Positions 1-11,888 of a DNA stretch of 64,000 nucleotides are shown here, piece by piece; position 1 is the stretch's first letter, and each line of letters begins with the position of its first letter. A program made the position numbers and the translations under genes. The stretch is from the NCBI GenBank assembly GCA_033032175.1, contig CM065325.1, positions 3,314,930 through 3,378,929 of the forward strand, given 5' to 3'. Origin of the DNA: Saturnia japonica (taxonomy: Eukaryota > Arthropoda > Insecta > Lepidoptera > Saturniidae). Under the pieces are notes generated by a model, which ran no database searches, was not told the origin of the DNA, and saw only the letters and a program-made list of their open reading frames with translations.

Positions 1-393
1 ACCATTTTTATATTCTATTCATATTATATTCAAAATTAAAAATATTAGGTTAATTGCGAAGCTACTTATTCGGATTCAGTTTCAACCCTTATACAGATAA
101 ATATGTAACTTAACTTGGACATGTAATGTAGATTAAAATTATCCTTTTAATTATATCCTTTAAATAAATACCGTAAAAGATATCACGGATTCAAAATTAC
201 GCGCAACCAAAGAAATTACTCGCATCAAAACGGTAGTCCGGCGCTTCGCACCTATTTAAGTTTTACGCGTCCCGAGCTAAGCGCACTTTTAGAACTATGA
301 ATACTAAATAGATATAATGTAAATCATGCTTTTTTAACATAAAATCCACCACTTTGTAATTTGCACCCGTGCGAAGCTGAGGGGCGTCGCTAG
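1..393 (+). mobile_element. Helitron-like 3' end fragment
   Basis: The segment ends in a short GC-rich stretch (about 365-393) containing CCCGTGCGAAGC and finishing GTCGCTAG, the usual style of a lepidopteran Helitron-like 3' terminus (CTRR). The next base is A rather than the expected T. The part around 195-230 (GCGCAACCAAAGAAAT) recurs in reverse complement near 51,060-51,090. No 5' end is visible, so the left limit is the window edge. No coding sequence is seen. Confidence 0.4.
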
Positions 394-1409
394 ATTTTAT
401 ACAGTAAAAAAACAATATTATGACGTTTTATTATTATTATTGATGGCACACAGGCACACAAGCACACTTGATCACTTTGTTGGCAGGACAAATTTTTTGG
501 AGTTAATTTTATTTTATTGCGCCAAAAAATTATAACTTCTTACGTATGTACTTGTACACAAATAAAAAGAAGAACAATGGAAGAATACAAAGAAGTATAT
601 TATTTGGTCACGTTATGAAAAATTAATGAGAGTGTATTTTTACGATACGCGCGCACATTGTAACAAAACGTCCACAGTGAGAAGTTCTATTCAGTAAACC
701 TCTTGTTTGTTTTGTGTTGAAGATTCAATACGTAATAAAATTTATTAACAGCCGAATACGATGATCGCGTACAACACGCATCCACTTTTATAAAACACCA
801 ACATGAGATATATTTTACAACTAATTCGCCGCAGAGCGTTCGTTATTCGCACACATCATTAATCTTAATTGTAAACATGATAATGAGTTATCAAACTGAA
901 AAAAAATCACGCCTAACAGAGCCTCTATGAATTTGTAGCGTAGTTTTTTTAATTAGATAGGCAATCATGTCGCTTTAAATAAATAGAAGATAATTTTTCA
1001 ATATAATTAAGGGTTGCTACGCATATTTTATTTTATAATTAATTAAACTCCATACTTTATAAGAAGAATAAAGTACGTGAAAATACTTTTGTTTACCTGT
1101 GACTTCGTCCCTGTTGCTTTCCAAATAAAATGACTCGCGCGCTTCTATTGTAAAGTAATTGTATTCATTTCGAAACCTTTATGGTACTGAGCAAAATCAA
1201 AACACATAACAACAATTTCATCGTAATCAGATAAATAGTTCAGCAACGCCTATGGGACAAACGAAGAAACATTCAATTTTATATCTAACCAGCTTAACGC
1301 GTAATGCTTATAAAACTCGTACTTTCCTAAAACTTTAATAGCTTTTTATTGAACGAAGATATCGTTATATTTTTTTATGGGTACCAAGTATTTGTGTAAT
1401 AAAACAAAA
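394..1409. other. AT-rich, nothing recognised
   Basis: Low-complexity AT-rich DNA with short ORFs only. I see no repeat family, RNA gene or coding signature that I can name. Confidence 0.5.
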
Positions 1410-1487
1410 AAAAATGATCTAAATCAATCCAGTAATTTTTGCGTGATGCGTGCCCGACGGCAAATCTCAGTCATTTTAATAGATTCC
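1410..1487 (-). mobile_element. Fragment of Helitron-like family H3
   Basis: The text around 'atccagtaatttttgcgt' and 'ggcaaatctcagtcatttta' matches the 5' end portion of the element at 41935-42419 ('atccagtagtttttgcgt', 'ggcaaatcttaatcatttta'). Only this terminal part is present. Confidence 0.4.
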
Positions 1488-1611
1488 ATGACTGTACAAT
1501 AAATCTATTTTTCCTTTTCAATATAACCACCCTTTAGCTGAATACATTTATTAGATCTATGAACTAATATTTCTTAATCAGAAAAATATTATTTTGTTTT
1601 GCCTAGAGTTG

Positions 1612-2437
1612 AGCCAAAATTTCCTCCTTTACCCCTATTGTCGTCGGAAAAAGCCATTGCAACTCTGCTCTTATGAACCGGCGCGTTGTCTTGTAAGAGC
1701 AACACACCCTTGGTCAATTTTCCTCGACTTTTTGCTTGATAGCCTCCTTTAGTTTTTCTAGTATCGTTGCGTAGTATTATCAGGTTATGGTCCTTCCCTT
1801 TTCTTTGTAATCAATCAGCATTATCCCTTCACAATCACAAAACACAATAGCCATTAACTTTCCAGCCGACTCCAAAACTCTGAATTCCTTTGGCGGTGGT
1901 GTCCCCTTTTTATGCCATTGCATGGACTTTTGTTTAGACTCAGGCTCAAAGTAATGAACCCTTGTTTCATTTCAGGTAACAATCCGCTCCAAAATCTGTG
2001 CAGGTTCGTCTCCATACAACTTAAAAAATTGTTTTGACGCATCGACGCACTGTTGTTTCTGAAGAGTCGTGAGCATTCTCGGTACCCATCTTGCACTGAC
2101 TTTTGTCATACCCAGATGGTCATGTAGAATTCGCAAAATGGTGGTAACAGATACTCCAACTAATGCAGATAACTGTTTTTTTCTTTAAACGGATGTCCTC
2201 CTGTACAATTTTTTCCACTTTTGCGACGATGTCTCATGCCTCAACTGACCTTCCTGAGCGGGGGTCTTGTTCAATCGACTCCCGACCATGTTTAGAAAGA
2301 CCATGCCACTTGTAAATCATTCATTTACTAGGGCATTGTTCCCCATAAACAGTTTCCATTTCATTCAAAATGGGCTGAACGTTCTTTTCTTGCTTGGTAA
2401 GGAATTTTATCACAGCACGGTGTTCAATTTTCTCCAT
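1612..2437 (-). pseudogene. mariner transposase relic (3' truncated)
   Basis: Read on the minus strand from the ATG at 2437, the sequence gives the N-terminus of a mariner-family (Tc1/mariner, DD34D) transposase: MEKIEHRAVIKFLTKQ, then a WHGL..HGRESIE..PRSGR block, the helix-turn-helix linker region, and WVPRMLTTLQKQ. Further on are VFCDCEGIMLIDY (first catalytic Asp) and LLLQDNAPVHKSRVAM (second Asp). The third catalytic Asp (the PYSPDLAP..Y region of the family) is absent because homology stops near 1612. In-frame stops and frame changes occur, the first after about 38 codons. A mariner transposase is normally about 340-350 residues; roughly 270 residues' worth is present. The copy is dead. 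An ITR-like sequence lies upstream at 2684-2712, with an S2 retroelement inserted between. Confidence 0.92.
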
Positions 2438-2489
2438 ACTTTCAGTTATCTTCCGGATTGACTTGTTTAGCAGGTGAGTCTTCATAAAA

Positions 2490-2593
2490 GAATGACGCAA
2501 TTTTTTTTTTTTAGAACTGACTATACTGTTAGCCTTAGGAGCTCCGGAGCCTCTGACGGCATTTACAGCTTCACCGGACTTGGAATGACGAAA
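2490..2593 (-). mobile_element. S2 retroelement copy with target-site duplication
   Basis: An oligo(T) run at 2501-2512 (the poly(A) tail of a minus-strand insert) is followed by the S2 body: AGAACTGACTATACTGTTAGCC then GCTCCGGAGCC and TTTACAGCTTCACCGG, ending near 2582. It is flanked by GAATGACG at 2490-2497 and 2583-2590 (the next three bases match 2 of 3), the expected mark of target-primed insertion. The copy is 5'-truncated, about 82 bp. It lies in the 5' flank of the mariner relic and so is younger than it. Confidence 0.8.
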
Positions 2594-2683
2594 TAGGGAT
2601 GAAACTCAATTTATATACTAATGATGAGTCCCCAATTATTATGATACTAAGCGAGCGCCCCTATCCCCACTCCATTTCCTCCA

Positions 2684-2712
2684 TTCCACGAACTTTTGGA
2701 CCTCCCAGCGTA
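2684..2712 (-). repeat. Possible mariner inverted terminal repeat
   Basis: On the minus strand this reads GGTCCAAAAGTTCGTGGAA with a purine-rich outer end, in the style of mariner ITRs. It lies about 250 bp upstream of the transposase start at 2437 once the S2 insert is included. No partner ITR was found beyond 1612, consistent with a truncated element. Confidence 0.3.
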
Positions 2713-4063
2713 TCTACAAACTATCATCTTTAAAACAAATAATTATATTACATGAATATGAGCTCAATTAGTCAAGTCTTTCAGAAATTATAGAATCACT
2801 AACAGATGCACACAAGATTTTTATATATACCAAATATTATAAAGCTTAAGAGATTCTTTTGTTTTTTTTTTTGTTTAATCGCGCTAATCTTCTGATATAC
2901 CACTCAGATTTTAAAAAGTAGTTTAAAATTTTATGGCCTATTTTATTGAGGAAGCTTATTTACTATTTAGTATCACGCTATGATCGTTAGAAGAGGTGCA
3001 ATTACCATACAAATTGCAGATCCGAAAGTACGCCAAGCGAGAACGAAGCGGACAGACCGTCGCGGCCACACAACAAGAATTGAAAAAATTAAGCGCGAGT
3101 AAAACCGTGAAGCACAGCTATTATATAAATAGCTCGTTTTTTTTCTACAACTTACCTTACGTGGTTTTGCTTTTAAAGAATTAATTAAGCGGTAAGTAAC
3201 TGTACTGAACTGAACCAGTGGTAGAGTTCAACTATTAATAAGTGACTATAAATAATACTTTAATTAAATGCAAAGGATTTTTTATTGTACTGAAATCGAG
3301 TTTAATACTCATTCATATTCCTAAAAAATGAAAATATAGCAAAAATGTACTTACTCTCCTGTCTTCACTGTTGTCTTATATTTATGTATGTACTTTATTT
3401 TTATACGATATAATCTTTTCTTCTACCATTAACGGCCAATATAATTTATATACTCAAATAAAAGGTAGCAACCTTAAAAATAATAGTGAGAACACTTTGT
3501 GAATTATGGTTTCCTTTTACGTTTCTTTTGTAGGAGTTCTGTATTAATCTATCTGTCTGTGTATGCGATGAATAGTGGCACGACAGCTCTACCAACCTGA
3601 AAAGTACTATTCAAATTAAATTTATTTTAAAAACTCCAATTAGACGAAAATTGCAATTGTCTTGGTCCAAGTAGAATTACCATCCATTCTTTTACACAAA
3701 TAGTCAACCACCAACTACACTATGGAGTCTAAAACTTAAGATTAATAAAAGTTACTAAAAAGGATCCAACGTAAAAATAGTAAAGTTTACAAAACACAGG
3801 TAACTAACTGTAAAGTCAACTAAATTATACGTCTCGCGAGTAGATGTTGGGATGATGAAAAATACTTTGGCATTATAATTATGTACCTTTTTTTGGACAA
3901 TGACGGAACTATTCTTGGTGGTAAGCCAAACAAAAAACAGTGACGACAACCAAGATATCGACAATTCATTACCAGTCGCTAATGCCAGGCCTACGTAAAT
4001 AAAAACAATATAATATGCACTGGCTGATTCCGAACATATGTGAACATCTATTACGGGCTTTTC
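2713..4063. other. AT-rich, nothing recognised
   Basis: No gene or named repeat. Short ORFs in this stretch (for example 2996-3184 nearby and 3755-3964) have AT-driven composition and no motif. Confidence 0.5.
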
Positions 4064-4208
4064 GCGATATGCACGCGGCTAATTGCTTTGAGCGCTCGCC
4101 CCCAAGACACTTTGGATATCCAACCGTCTGAGGCTCCAGGCCCCCAAACCATAGACCTAAACCCCTCTGGCTAACAGTATAGTCAGATAGAAAAAAAAGC
4201 GATATGCA
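4064..4208 (+). mobile_element. S2 retroelement copy with perfect target-site duplication
   Basis: The insert occupies 4074-4198. It starts CGCGGCTAATTGC, contains GAGCGCTCGCCCCCAAG and GGCTAACAGTATAGTCAG, and ends in A8. The 10-bp target GCGATATGCA is perfectly repeated at 4064-4073 and 4199-4208. The 5' end coincides within about one base with that of the copy at 20219, which suggests a real 5' end for the short form of this family. Confidence 0.85.
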
Positions 4209-6096
4209 TTGTAGTCGCAACACGCGACCCAATCGGATTGTAACAATGTTTCAAATTCGAGCTCATAAATTGGTTTTTATGCCAAAGTATTTTGTTTTCT
4301 AATCACCTTTTAAAGGTATTTAAAATCGGAAATGATCGGTCACTTGCGCGTGGACTTACTCGAATACCGGCGCGGCAGCTAACTGCTAACAACGCAGTTT
4401 TTAAAAGGTTTCGTACTAATACAAGATATTGTGCAATGTGTATAATTCGGATTTGGCATTTGGAACCTGAAAGTATTTTTTATTCATCAACGGCGGAAAT
4501 ATCGTTGACAAAATGTAAGTGAACCTTCTTTCCGGATATAGTGTATCATATTTGGCAGTTATTTAGAGGGGTATATACTTTAAAACAATCTTCTTTAAGT
4601 ATCTTCGTAGTAGTTCTTTCTTTCAAGTAGAATATTACAGCCGGAGTGGTGGTTGCCACCCCAATACTAAAGCATCAATGTTCACGCTGCTTTATTCCGG
4701 GCTGGGTATTAACTGACCCAGACAAACCAATAAAGAGGCGCGCGTAGGATACGACGCAACCCCTCTTGGACCTGTAGATGTGCGCGGTTGACTGACTTAA
4801 CTAAGTATTATATATACCCCGGAGGCCACCTAATGGTAGCTGGAGGGATCACATGTACTTCGACGCACGTTTCGTCGACTATGGGAAGATAGCAAGGTAG
4901 ACCGTCGATTACACCACGGATGGAAATTATTTTTTCTTTTTTTGCTAAAATAAATAACGTAATACCAAACGAAAAATTCAGACTCTATCCTCTGATTACG
5001 TCATCGTACTAACGTTTATGTCTAAGGACTATTTCAAAACAAAAACTGTGAAATTAAACCAAATCCCTACATGATGCTGCGTTCGCATAGTATTTCAAGG
5101 AAGTTGCGGTTGATACCCAAACCATAAGAATCAAGTACCTACTTTTTGAAAATTTGTTTGTTTATTGATGTTGTAGATTTCCCTAGTAAAGAGGATCCTA
5201 AAGTTTTACCCAATGTTTAGGCATTCAAAAGCAAATAGGGGGAGGAGGAAGAGAAGGGCGAGGGGAAGTGGAGCGATGAGCGTGTTGGTATCTTGCGATA
5301 ACTACAAGCACGAGCTAAATGAGCGAAACAAGTACGCTATTGAAGGGTCAAGCGAGTACCATCTCTAAACTTTATCACTAAAGTTTGTTCTTTTAACTTA
5401 ACAACATCGAAATGTTATTTTACAATTTTACAAATTTTAATTTTAAATTTTAGCAATCTTAATATACTACATTAGACAATTTTAGGTTACATTTTGCGAC
5501 TATAAAACTGAGATAAAATACTAAAACTAATTTCGAACCGTACTTTTAGGGAACGGCACGTTCTATTATGGATAGTTTGTTTAGTATTGGAACTGGGTCG
5601 CTCCATTATACTTTTTACGGGCTCTGTTACAAAATTATTTGAAAATTTCTCGAATTTCGGCAGCCCTAAAATCATTTTCATGTATTAGTTTACATACATG
5701 GATTTCTATGATGAAAGTCGAATGTTTCCATGCAAAGCCAAGCACACTACAGAAATGAAATTTGTATTTAGATAATACATATTTTGTTTTCCCAATTTAT
5801 CTAGCTTGAGAGGTATTTGTTTTCAAGCGACCAAACTTAGGTCGGTCGCCCAGATGTTGCATTGTAGAAAAACACGTTCTTAATTAATAATTTTAAAAAT
5901 GAACTCCCTTTACTATCTCATAATATAGATGAAATAGATGCCTGGAGATTAATTAACTAATATTTAATGTAAACTGGTATGAATGAATGAATTAATCATA
6001 GTTTATTGCACTTTTTGTTTATACACTGGCGAGCTTAATGAGGAAAAATAGTATAGCAACATTAACTTAATTAAAATGAAAAATAGTATAACAACT
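4209..6096. other. Unassigned stretch with a GC-richer block
   Basis: Mostly AT-rich DNA. Positions 4640-4925 are clearly GC-richer (GGAGTGGTGGTTGCCACCCC, CCCGGAGGCCACCTAATGG) and look like a decayed repeat or retroelement tail, but I cannot name the family. The ORF at 4292-4522 runs up to it and has no recognisable motif. Confidence 0.4.
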
Positions 6097-6870
6097 ATAT
6101 AAAATAACCGATAATATTCGGGGATAGTGTCTTTCTATCAGAGAACGAATTTTTAGAATAGGACCAGTAGTTCCAGAAATTTCTTCCTATACACCTAACA
6201 TCTTTATAATAGTAGTAGGTATACCTATACTATTCTATTCTACTTCATTTTTTTAAATCGTTATAGTTTTAGTATTTGGGCACTATTTCACCTGTTGTTA
6301 AGTGACGCTGTGGCCCAATCCTAGTAGAGGGATCCCCCCCCCCCCCATTCCAGCTGCCAGAGCACACCTATAGGTGCTTGACAACTGATTTTTAACTTGA
6401 GACATGATGCCCGTACACTCTACCGCCACTGCGCCATCCCTGCTACAACTTCAACTATTTATATGTAATTCTATAAATAGCCTTTTCTAATACCCGCCTG
6501 GCTAGCTTGGACTACCCTCAAGTTGAAAATTCATCGCCAAACACCAATGAGTGTGTTCCGGCAGCTGAACTGGAGAGTCAGTCATCAACTAAGCTTAGAG
6601 TGTTACCATCTTGGGCCAATACGTCACTTAAAAGTAGGTGAGCCTGTATGGCCACAAGGCCATAACGCTAAATCTATAACGATAAAAAAACAATAATGGA
6701 GTAGAGTAGTAGTATAGATATACATACTACTATTACAAAAATGTTAAGTGTATAGGAAGAAACTTCTAGAACTACCGGTCCGATTATAAAAATTCCTTCA
6801 CTGATAGAAAGACACTATCACCGAATATTATCAGCTATTTATTGTTTTTGTTAAACTTTATATTGTTATT
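6097..6870. mobile_element. Inverted duplication carrying two S1 SINE copies
   Basis: The left half (6097 to about 6403) is the reverse complement of the right half (about 6530-6870). The outer 150 bp (GATAATATTCGG.GATAGTGTC, GACC.GTAGTTC) look Helitron-like. The inner parts are S1 SINE bodies (GTGGCCATAACGC, GGGCCAAT, GCAGCTG, CAAGTTGAAAAT): minus-strand at about 6249-6450 and plus-strand at about 6490-6692. The centre contains a tRNA-like piece; its minus strand reads GGATGGCGCAGTGGCGGTAG. A run of 13 C lies at 6334-6346. Because flank and SINE are duplicated together, this is one inverted duplication rather than two independent insertions. Confidence 0.7.
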
Positions 6871-7902
6871 AATACGAACGAAGTTGCGGAATGTTGCTAG
6901 TAGGCAATATAGATAGGTATCTCATAAGAATACCTTTATTAAAAATGTCAAAATACAGATTAGGACAAAATAAAATTTATATCAATTTAAACTAAATCTG
7001 ATATATTTTTTTTACACAACATTTATTAACATTTTATTTTCTCTTATTCGATATGTCACAGCACTTTTAACTATAATTATTCCTGTATCTTACAGTATTT
7101 AAGATCTTTAACTAAGTATGATCGATGATTAGCTTACTTTTAGTATACAGGTTTCTTTTATGTCGGACTTTAAGACATAACCGTGTAATTAAAAATAAAT
7201 ATGTACCTAAATTGAAAATCAAACCTGTTCTTGTTTTAAAATAAATTGTCTCATTTACTCCAGCTTCATTTACTATTTTCGTTAAAATAAAGTCTAATAA
7301 ATAAATTAAGTCTCTAAAGATCTTAGCAGCTTTCTTACCTGAAACAACTAAAATAATTTTAATGTTAATGTTGCCAAAATTAATAAACAAACTAATAGTT
7401 ACTTCCTTCGATTTTATTTTATATTTAGTTTGATTTTTTTAAATATAAGTAGTGTGTTATTAGTAATACAAAATGTCTTTCATAAAATTATAATAAATTC
7501 ATATGGCAGAGTATAATAAATTCCCATGTCACTTTAGTAAACATCCTAGCCCAGGATTTAGCAAAGTAAGCGCGCCATGCCACGCGCGCGCCGGTAGAGA
7601 ATAGTGACCGTCATAGAGTATAAAACAATGCAATGCGTTTGTTTTCTGTTCTCCGAAAACTAGATTAAACATTTTAGTTTTCAGAGAATAAAAAAGAGGA
7701 GCCAGTATAAAATAAACATATTATTATGTACTGTCGTTTATAATGTATTAAAAGTAGTATTAATTTTTGAGTCTGATTAGTGTCATTGTACAAATATTTT
7801 GACTAAAACAGAACGCCTTGACAAAATACTAAAACTATTACTGCACTGTAAACTGAAAGACTCTAGGAACTCCTATCCTAAACAATATATCTACTACTGT
7901 AT
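6871..7902. other. AT-rich, nothing recognised
   Basis: No gene seen. A short GC-rich patch at about 7570-7610 (GCGCGCCATGCCACGCGCGC) is unexplained. Confidence 0.5.
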
Positions 7903-8040
7903 CTTTTTTTAAGAACTGACTTAACTGTTAGCCATAAGGTCCCTGAAGCCTTAGACGGCTTTTACAGATTCACAGGTTAAAGTACTCAATCGCGAAAGCA
8001 TGGCAACAAGATCAAGGGTACCAAAGTGGCCGAACCTCTC
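7903..8040 (-). mobile_element. S2 retroelement, long form
   Basis: Oligo(T) at 7903-7910 is followed by AAGAACTGACTTAACTGTTAGCC, then the S2 body, and continues past the short-form 5' end into GCGAAAGCATGGCAACAAG and CCAAAGTGGCC. This longer 5' part is shared with the copies at 37845 and 44575. No clear target-site duplication is seen. Confidence 0.7.
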
Positions 8041-9432
8041 ATTCCCTATCCGTAATTCGATCTAAATTATGCATATTATGTACATGTCTCTTCTCTATGG
8101 GTGGAAGGAAGGAACGTGTGTATATGTATTTAGTAATCTATCAATTTTGGTCTACACTAACTAGCCAAAAAAAGAAAAAAAGGTGCCTTGTAGAACATAT
8201 ATGTACCTGTGTGGTGGGTCTCAAACAAATTAACCATAAAATTATTGTGTTACTGGATATTCTTACACGATGTTATCGCACTGAATAAAGTTAAAATCGA
8301 AACTAATCTTTTAGTTAGGTTAACTAATGAAACGGTTCAAAGTTAAGTTCAAACGATTTATGTTCAAACAGACCGTTGTTTTGGATCTTATGCACCGCAC
8401 GTATCTCACAGTTTTTCGTAGTTCAGCTGGATTTTATCATTTGTTTTCCACGTACTTTTATGTTTAAATAAATCGTAAGTGTTCTAGTAAACATGAGAAA
8501 TTTAGTGGTCGATTTACCGTTCTGAATATTACTGCTACGTTTTCTTTTATTTTACTACTTGCTTTTCGTGTTTTTATATACAGAAATATGTTATATTACA
8601 CTAAATTACAATGCTAGCTGTGCTCTCGGTTATTTTAAAAACAAAAATGCATATTGTGGGTGATCCTTAAAAGACAGATATATTCTCATAACTACTTTTT
8701 TGTATGTCTGTTTATGATCTACAATTATGTAGTACATTAATTTGGTATGTATTTTATGGTTTACTCAAAATAAGCCATTTAAGCGACCGAACCGATTCAA
8801 TATTAACAATTATTTTTTGCGCGGACTCCTAAATCTGTGCCCTACCTCTCCTAAAAAACAATTAAATAAAGCAAAGCGTAAGTAATAAAGTAAGAATACC
8901 AATTGGTATTGAACAAAAACAGAACACTTCAGAAAACATATTAGGTTAGTACATAAATTACTTTTCCCTGAAATATTTATTCTACTTGAACGGCCTTAAG
9001 TTTTGTAATAAAAACAATTTGGGAAATCGCCTATATCCTGTCTATGTATTTTATTTACGATAATTTCAAGTTAAACGAAAATTTTATTTACGGCTTTGAT
9101 ATTATTATGATAATAAAATGTAACAAATTTCATCCCTCTGCTTTTGCTGACTTTTAAGTGTACACACTTTTAAGTGTAAGTTGTTTTTTTTAATCTCAAT
9201 TTTATTTAGGGATTTTTTTGATTATCATCTCATATGGTCCTCATTCCCACACGGTAGAGCCCTGTTAAATTATAAACGAAGTGGTGGCTATTTGTCGTGG
9301 TATTATACATGCAACTGGCTGGAAGCCGATATAATGCACCGATAGTAATAAAATAAATATGTAGTAAAAATTCATACAATAAGACACTTCTGCGTTTCTT
9401 GTTTCAAGATCTTCCAATATACGTAATGTACT
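8041..9432. other. AT-rich, nothing recognised
   Basis: No coding sequence recognised; the ORF at 8097-8288 lacks any motif. Positions about 9236-9310 loosely resemble a short repeat also seen near 17100-17200, 35160-35260 and 53590-53690 ('ccctg..a..aacgaag'). Confidence 0.4.
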
Positions 9433-9660
9433 CTAGCTATGCCCCGCGGCTTCACCAGTGTTAATTTTATCTGACAACCACCGCGCTGCCAACCACCAGT
9501 GTAGCCTATCATAATTATTCTCACTTCTCGTAAGTACAAATTATGTTAATTTAACATTATCTCCTAAACATTGTAGAACCTTGTATTTACGTATTATTAA
9601 CCATTACGCCAGCGTATGCGAATAAAGCAGTTCGGGAGCGCTTTTTCTTCCGACTTACTT
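9433..9660 (-). mobile_element. Helitron-like fragment
   Basis: It starts with CTAGCTATGCCCCGCGGCTTC, the reverse complement of a Helitron-like 3' end (GAAGCCGCGGGGCATAGCTAG). The body ('gtagcctatcataattattctcact', 'aaagcagttcgggag') recurs at about 21,775-22,190. The 5' end is not identified. Confidence 0.45.
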
Positions 9661-9851
9661 AACAAAAATCATTATTTCATTTCATTCAAAGTAAAGTCCA
9701 AAAAGAGACAGCGAAAAATCACTCAGCTCCCTCCGCTTTAGGAATACCGCGGCTGCGCCAACGCCGCATACGATAGTGGCGTCATCGTCGAGAAGCTGAA
9801 AACAACCTGAAAATCTATAAACCAGACACCATAATTCTTAACTTTCCTAAC

Positions 9852-9965
9852 TTTTTTAGACAACTAAGGCGGTAAATAATCGTACGGGCCGCCCGATGTT
9901 AAGCGACTACCGTAGTCTATGGACGCTTGTAAAATCTCCCCAAAGAGCTCTGGAAGGCCTATTCA
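9852..9965 (-). mobile_element. LINE-type 3' end (family R)
   Basis: Oligo(T) at 9852-9857 is followed, on the minus strand, by a tail reading CCAGAGCTCTTTGGGGAG ... GCGTCCATAGACTACGGTAG ... GGGCGGCCCGTACGATTATT before the A tract. The same tail in plus orientation is at 26970-27119. This is a 5'-truncated non-LTR retrotransposon tail; the parent family is not identified. Confidence 0.6.
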
Positions 9966-10557
9966 CAGGAGGAGTAACAATCCATTACACGTCAACAATA
10001 CATTCATAATAGATGTAAAACCTCAACGTCAATATGTGTGTTTACCATTACTTGAAGCGTAATAATATTCTTGTAAATAAATGTAACATATTGTATCTCA
10101 TTTCAATATATTGATAGCGCTTAGAATTACAATTCGTGCGACGACGCCGCAACGCGCGGTGGTCCAGTGTCGCTTAAAATAACATACGCGTGTTATTTCT
10201 GCATGCACACTGTGTCCTAGTCTACGTGTATAGACACGTGTGTGACAATTGTTTGAAACAAATAACCCATGATAGTGAGTCAAAAACAATCCTCCTAAAG
10301 CAATTTCAAAAAAGTTCAAAACCCATTAAACTTAAACTAAAATTCCTAACTGTGAAAAAATGTCACCCTTAATTTTAACTGACTTCAAAAAGGAGAAAGT
10401 TATAGATTCGACTACATTACGGCATATTTTCTTTGTTCATGAACCGATTCAGATGATTCTTGATATTATGTATTGTTAGAAAGGAGAGATACCTCAAGGG
10501 TAGGTCCCATTTTAATTTCATTGGCATTGGACCACATCGTATAAACACTAGTGGACT
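9966..10557. other. Unassigned
   Basis: Two short overlapping ORFs on opposite strands (10098-10319 and 10190-10372) have no motif. A GC-rich patch at about 10135-10165 is unexplained. Confidence 0.4.
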
Positions 10558-10998
10558 AAGAGCCCACGAGGGCCAGACCTTCGTTATTTTATAAAAGCTG
10601 AAAGTTCATCTATGCATGTCCCCTATACAGGTAAGAACGACCAGGGACTATATAGTTTGGGTTGTGGTTACTTGGGCAGGTAACCGGTAGTAAAGGTGTA
10701 TAAAATAGTACCTTACATTCGTTAACGTATAAAGCTTAATTTTTTTATATTTTGTTAAAGATCACTTTAGAAATCTCGTCGTCCATTGCCAGACACTTAT
10801 GACAGTTGCTGCCCCCTGCCAGACACCCCTAAACTTTAATAAATTATAATTATACTTTTGTTATAGTATAAAAGCTAAATTTTATATATGTTACTTGGGG
10901 ACCTATGAAAAGACGTTACCTCAATAGCCAGACTGTTTTAATGGTTTTTACATCTTGCCAGACACATCGAAAGTCCGCTGAAAGTGCAAGCGCGAGGG
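10558..10998 (+). repeat. Left arm of palindromic element
   Basis: About 441 bp. GCCAGAC occurs at 10572, 10788, 10818, 10927 and 10957, including two pairs exactly 30 bp apart. It pairs with 11889-12328 in inverted orientation. Confidence 0.85.
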
Positions 10999-11150
10999 CT
11001 TAGTCGATTACGATCTGTTAAGATATCTAATAAAAAAATAATTTTATTACATTTATAGCTACATAGCATATAGAAAGTAAAAAATATCATTTTAATATTA
11101 TAAAATACAAAAGAAAAGTATTATTACATGTAAAAAAATATCCAATTGTT

Positions 11151-11704
11151 TTAATAAATTTCATCATTGTCGTCGATATTTTCATTTTCTTCGTCACTAC
11201 TCTTCCAGTCGATGTCATGATCGTCGTCAATATCGCGTTCTTCGTCAGTTTCAAAAAAAAAAAATAAGCAAGTTTATACAATTAGGAATTATTAAAAAAT
11301 TATGTACAATAATTTGTCATAATAATTACATACCTGATTGAGTTTTGAGCGAATCATTAACATAACTTGGTAGTTGATCCCCTTCAAACCATTTGAACTG
11401 GTATTTGTCATCTTTCAATACCCAGCCGTTATTGTCCGGTTGATATGTGGTTGGATTTTTCAGATGAACATTATTCCAAACGGTACATACATAATTTGCT
11501 CGCAAAAATTGCTGCAATAGCTTTTGCAAGGTGGTAGATTGCTAGCGTCAAAATTTCGCAACTTCATTCGGTCAAAAGCTTCGTTTACATCGGATACTGC
11601 TGATTTTCAAAACAGTTTTACATTTTTTTTTGAGTTTCCTCCGAGAACAATATTATTTTACCATCACTTTTATTACAAACGAAACAAATTAATGTGTCTC
11701 CCAT
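11151..11704 (-). pseudogene. Broken two-exon gene inside palindromic element
   Basis: The minus strand opens with ATG at 11704 and gives MGDTLICFVCNKSDGKI, a C-x2-C start like a zinc-binding module, then hits stops and frame breaks. An open stretch from 11529 reads ..QFLRANYVCTVWNN and ..NGWVLKDDKYQFKWFEGDQLP. It ends at a good splice donor (CAG|GTATGT, intron from 11333). A polypyrimidine tract and an AG at 11240-11241 precede a second exon (11239-11151) that continues in frame with a very acidic tail, ERDIDDDHDIDWKSSDEEN.., and a TAA at 11151-11153. The intron would be 94 bp. I recall similar W-F-E-G-D-Q-L-P plus acidic-tail sequences as a repetitive insect family, but cannot name a function. 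The mix of an intact splice structure and broken upstream frame suggests a recently decayed or internally deleted transposon gene. Confidence 0.6.
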
Positions 11705-11888
11705 GATAATACTTTTTACTAAAATTACACTTTTATTTCACAACAAAACTGCACAAATTTCGATTATAAAACGTGGTTGCATCTGCACATACTTGTTCAA
11801 TACATCACTAAAAGGCAGATGATGCGCAGTAAAAGATTGCAGTCTACTAAGCACCCTATCTCACTCGCACCCGCTTGAACAGTTGTTA

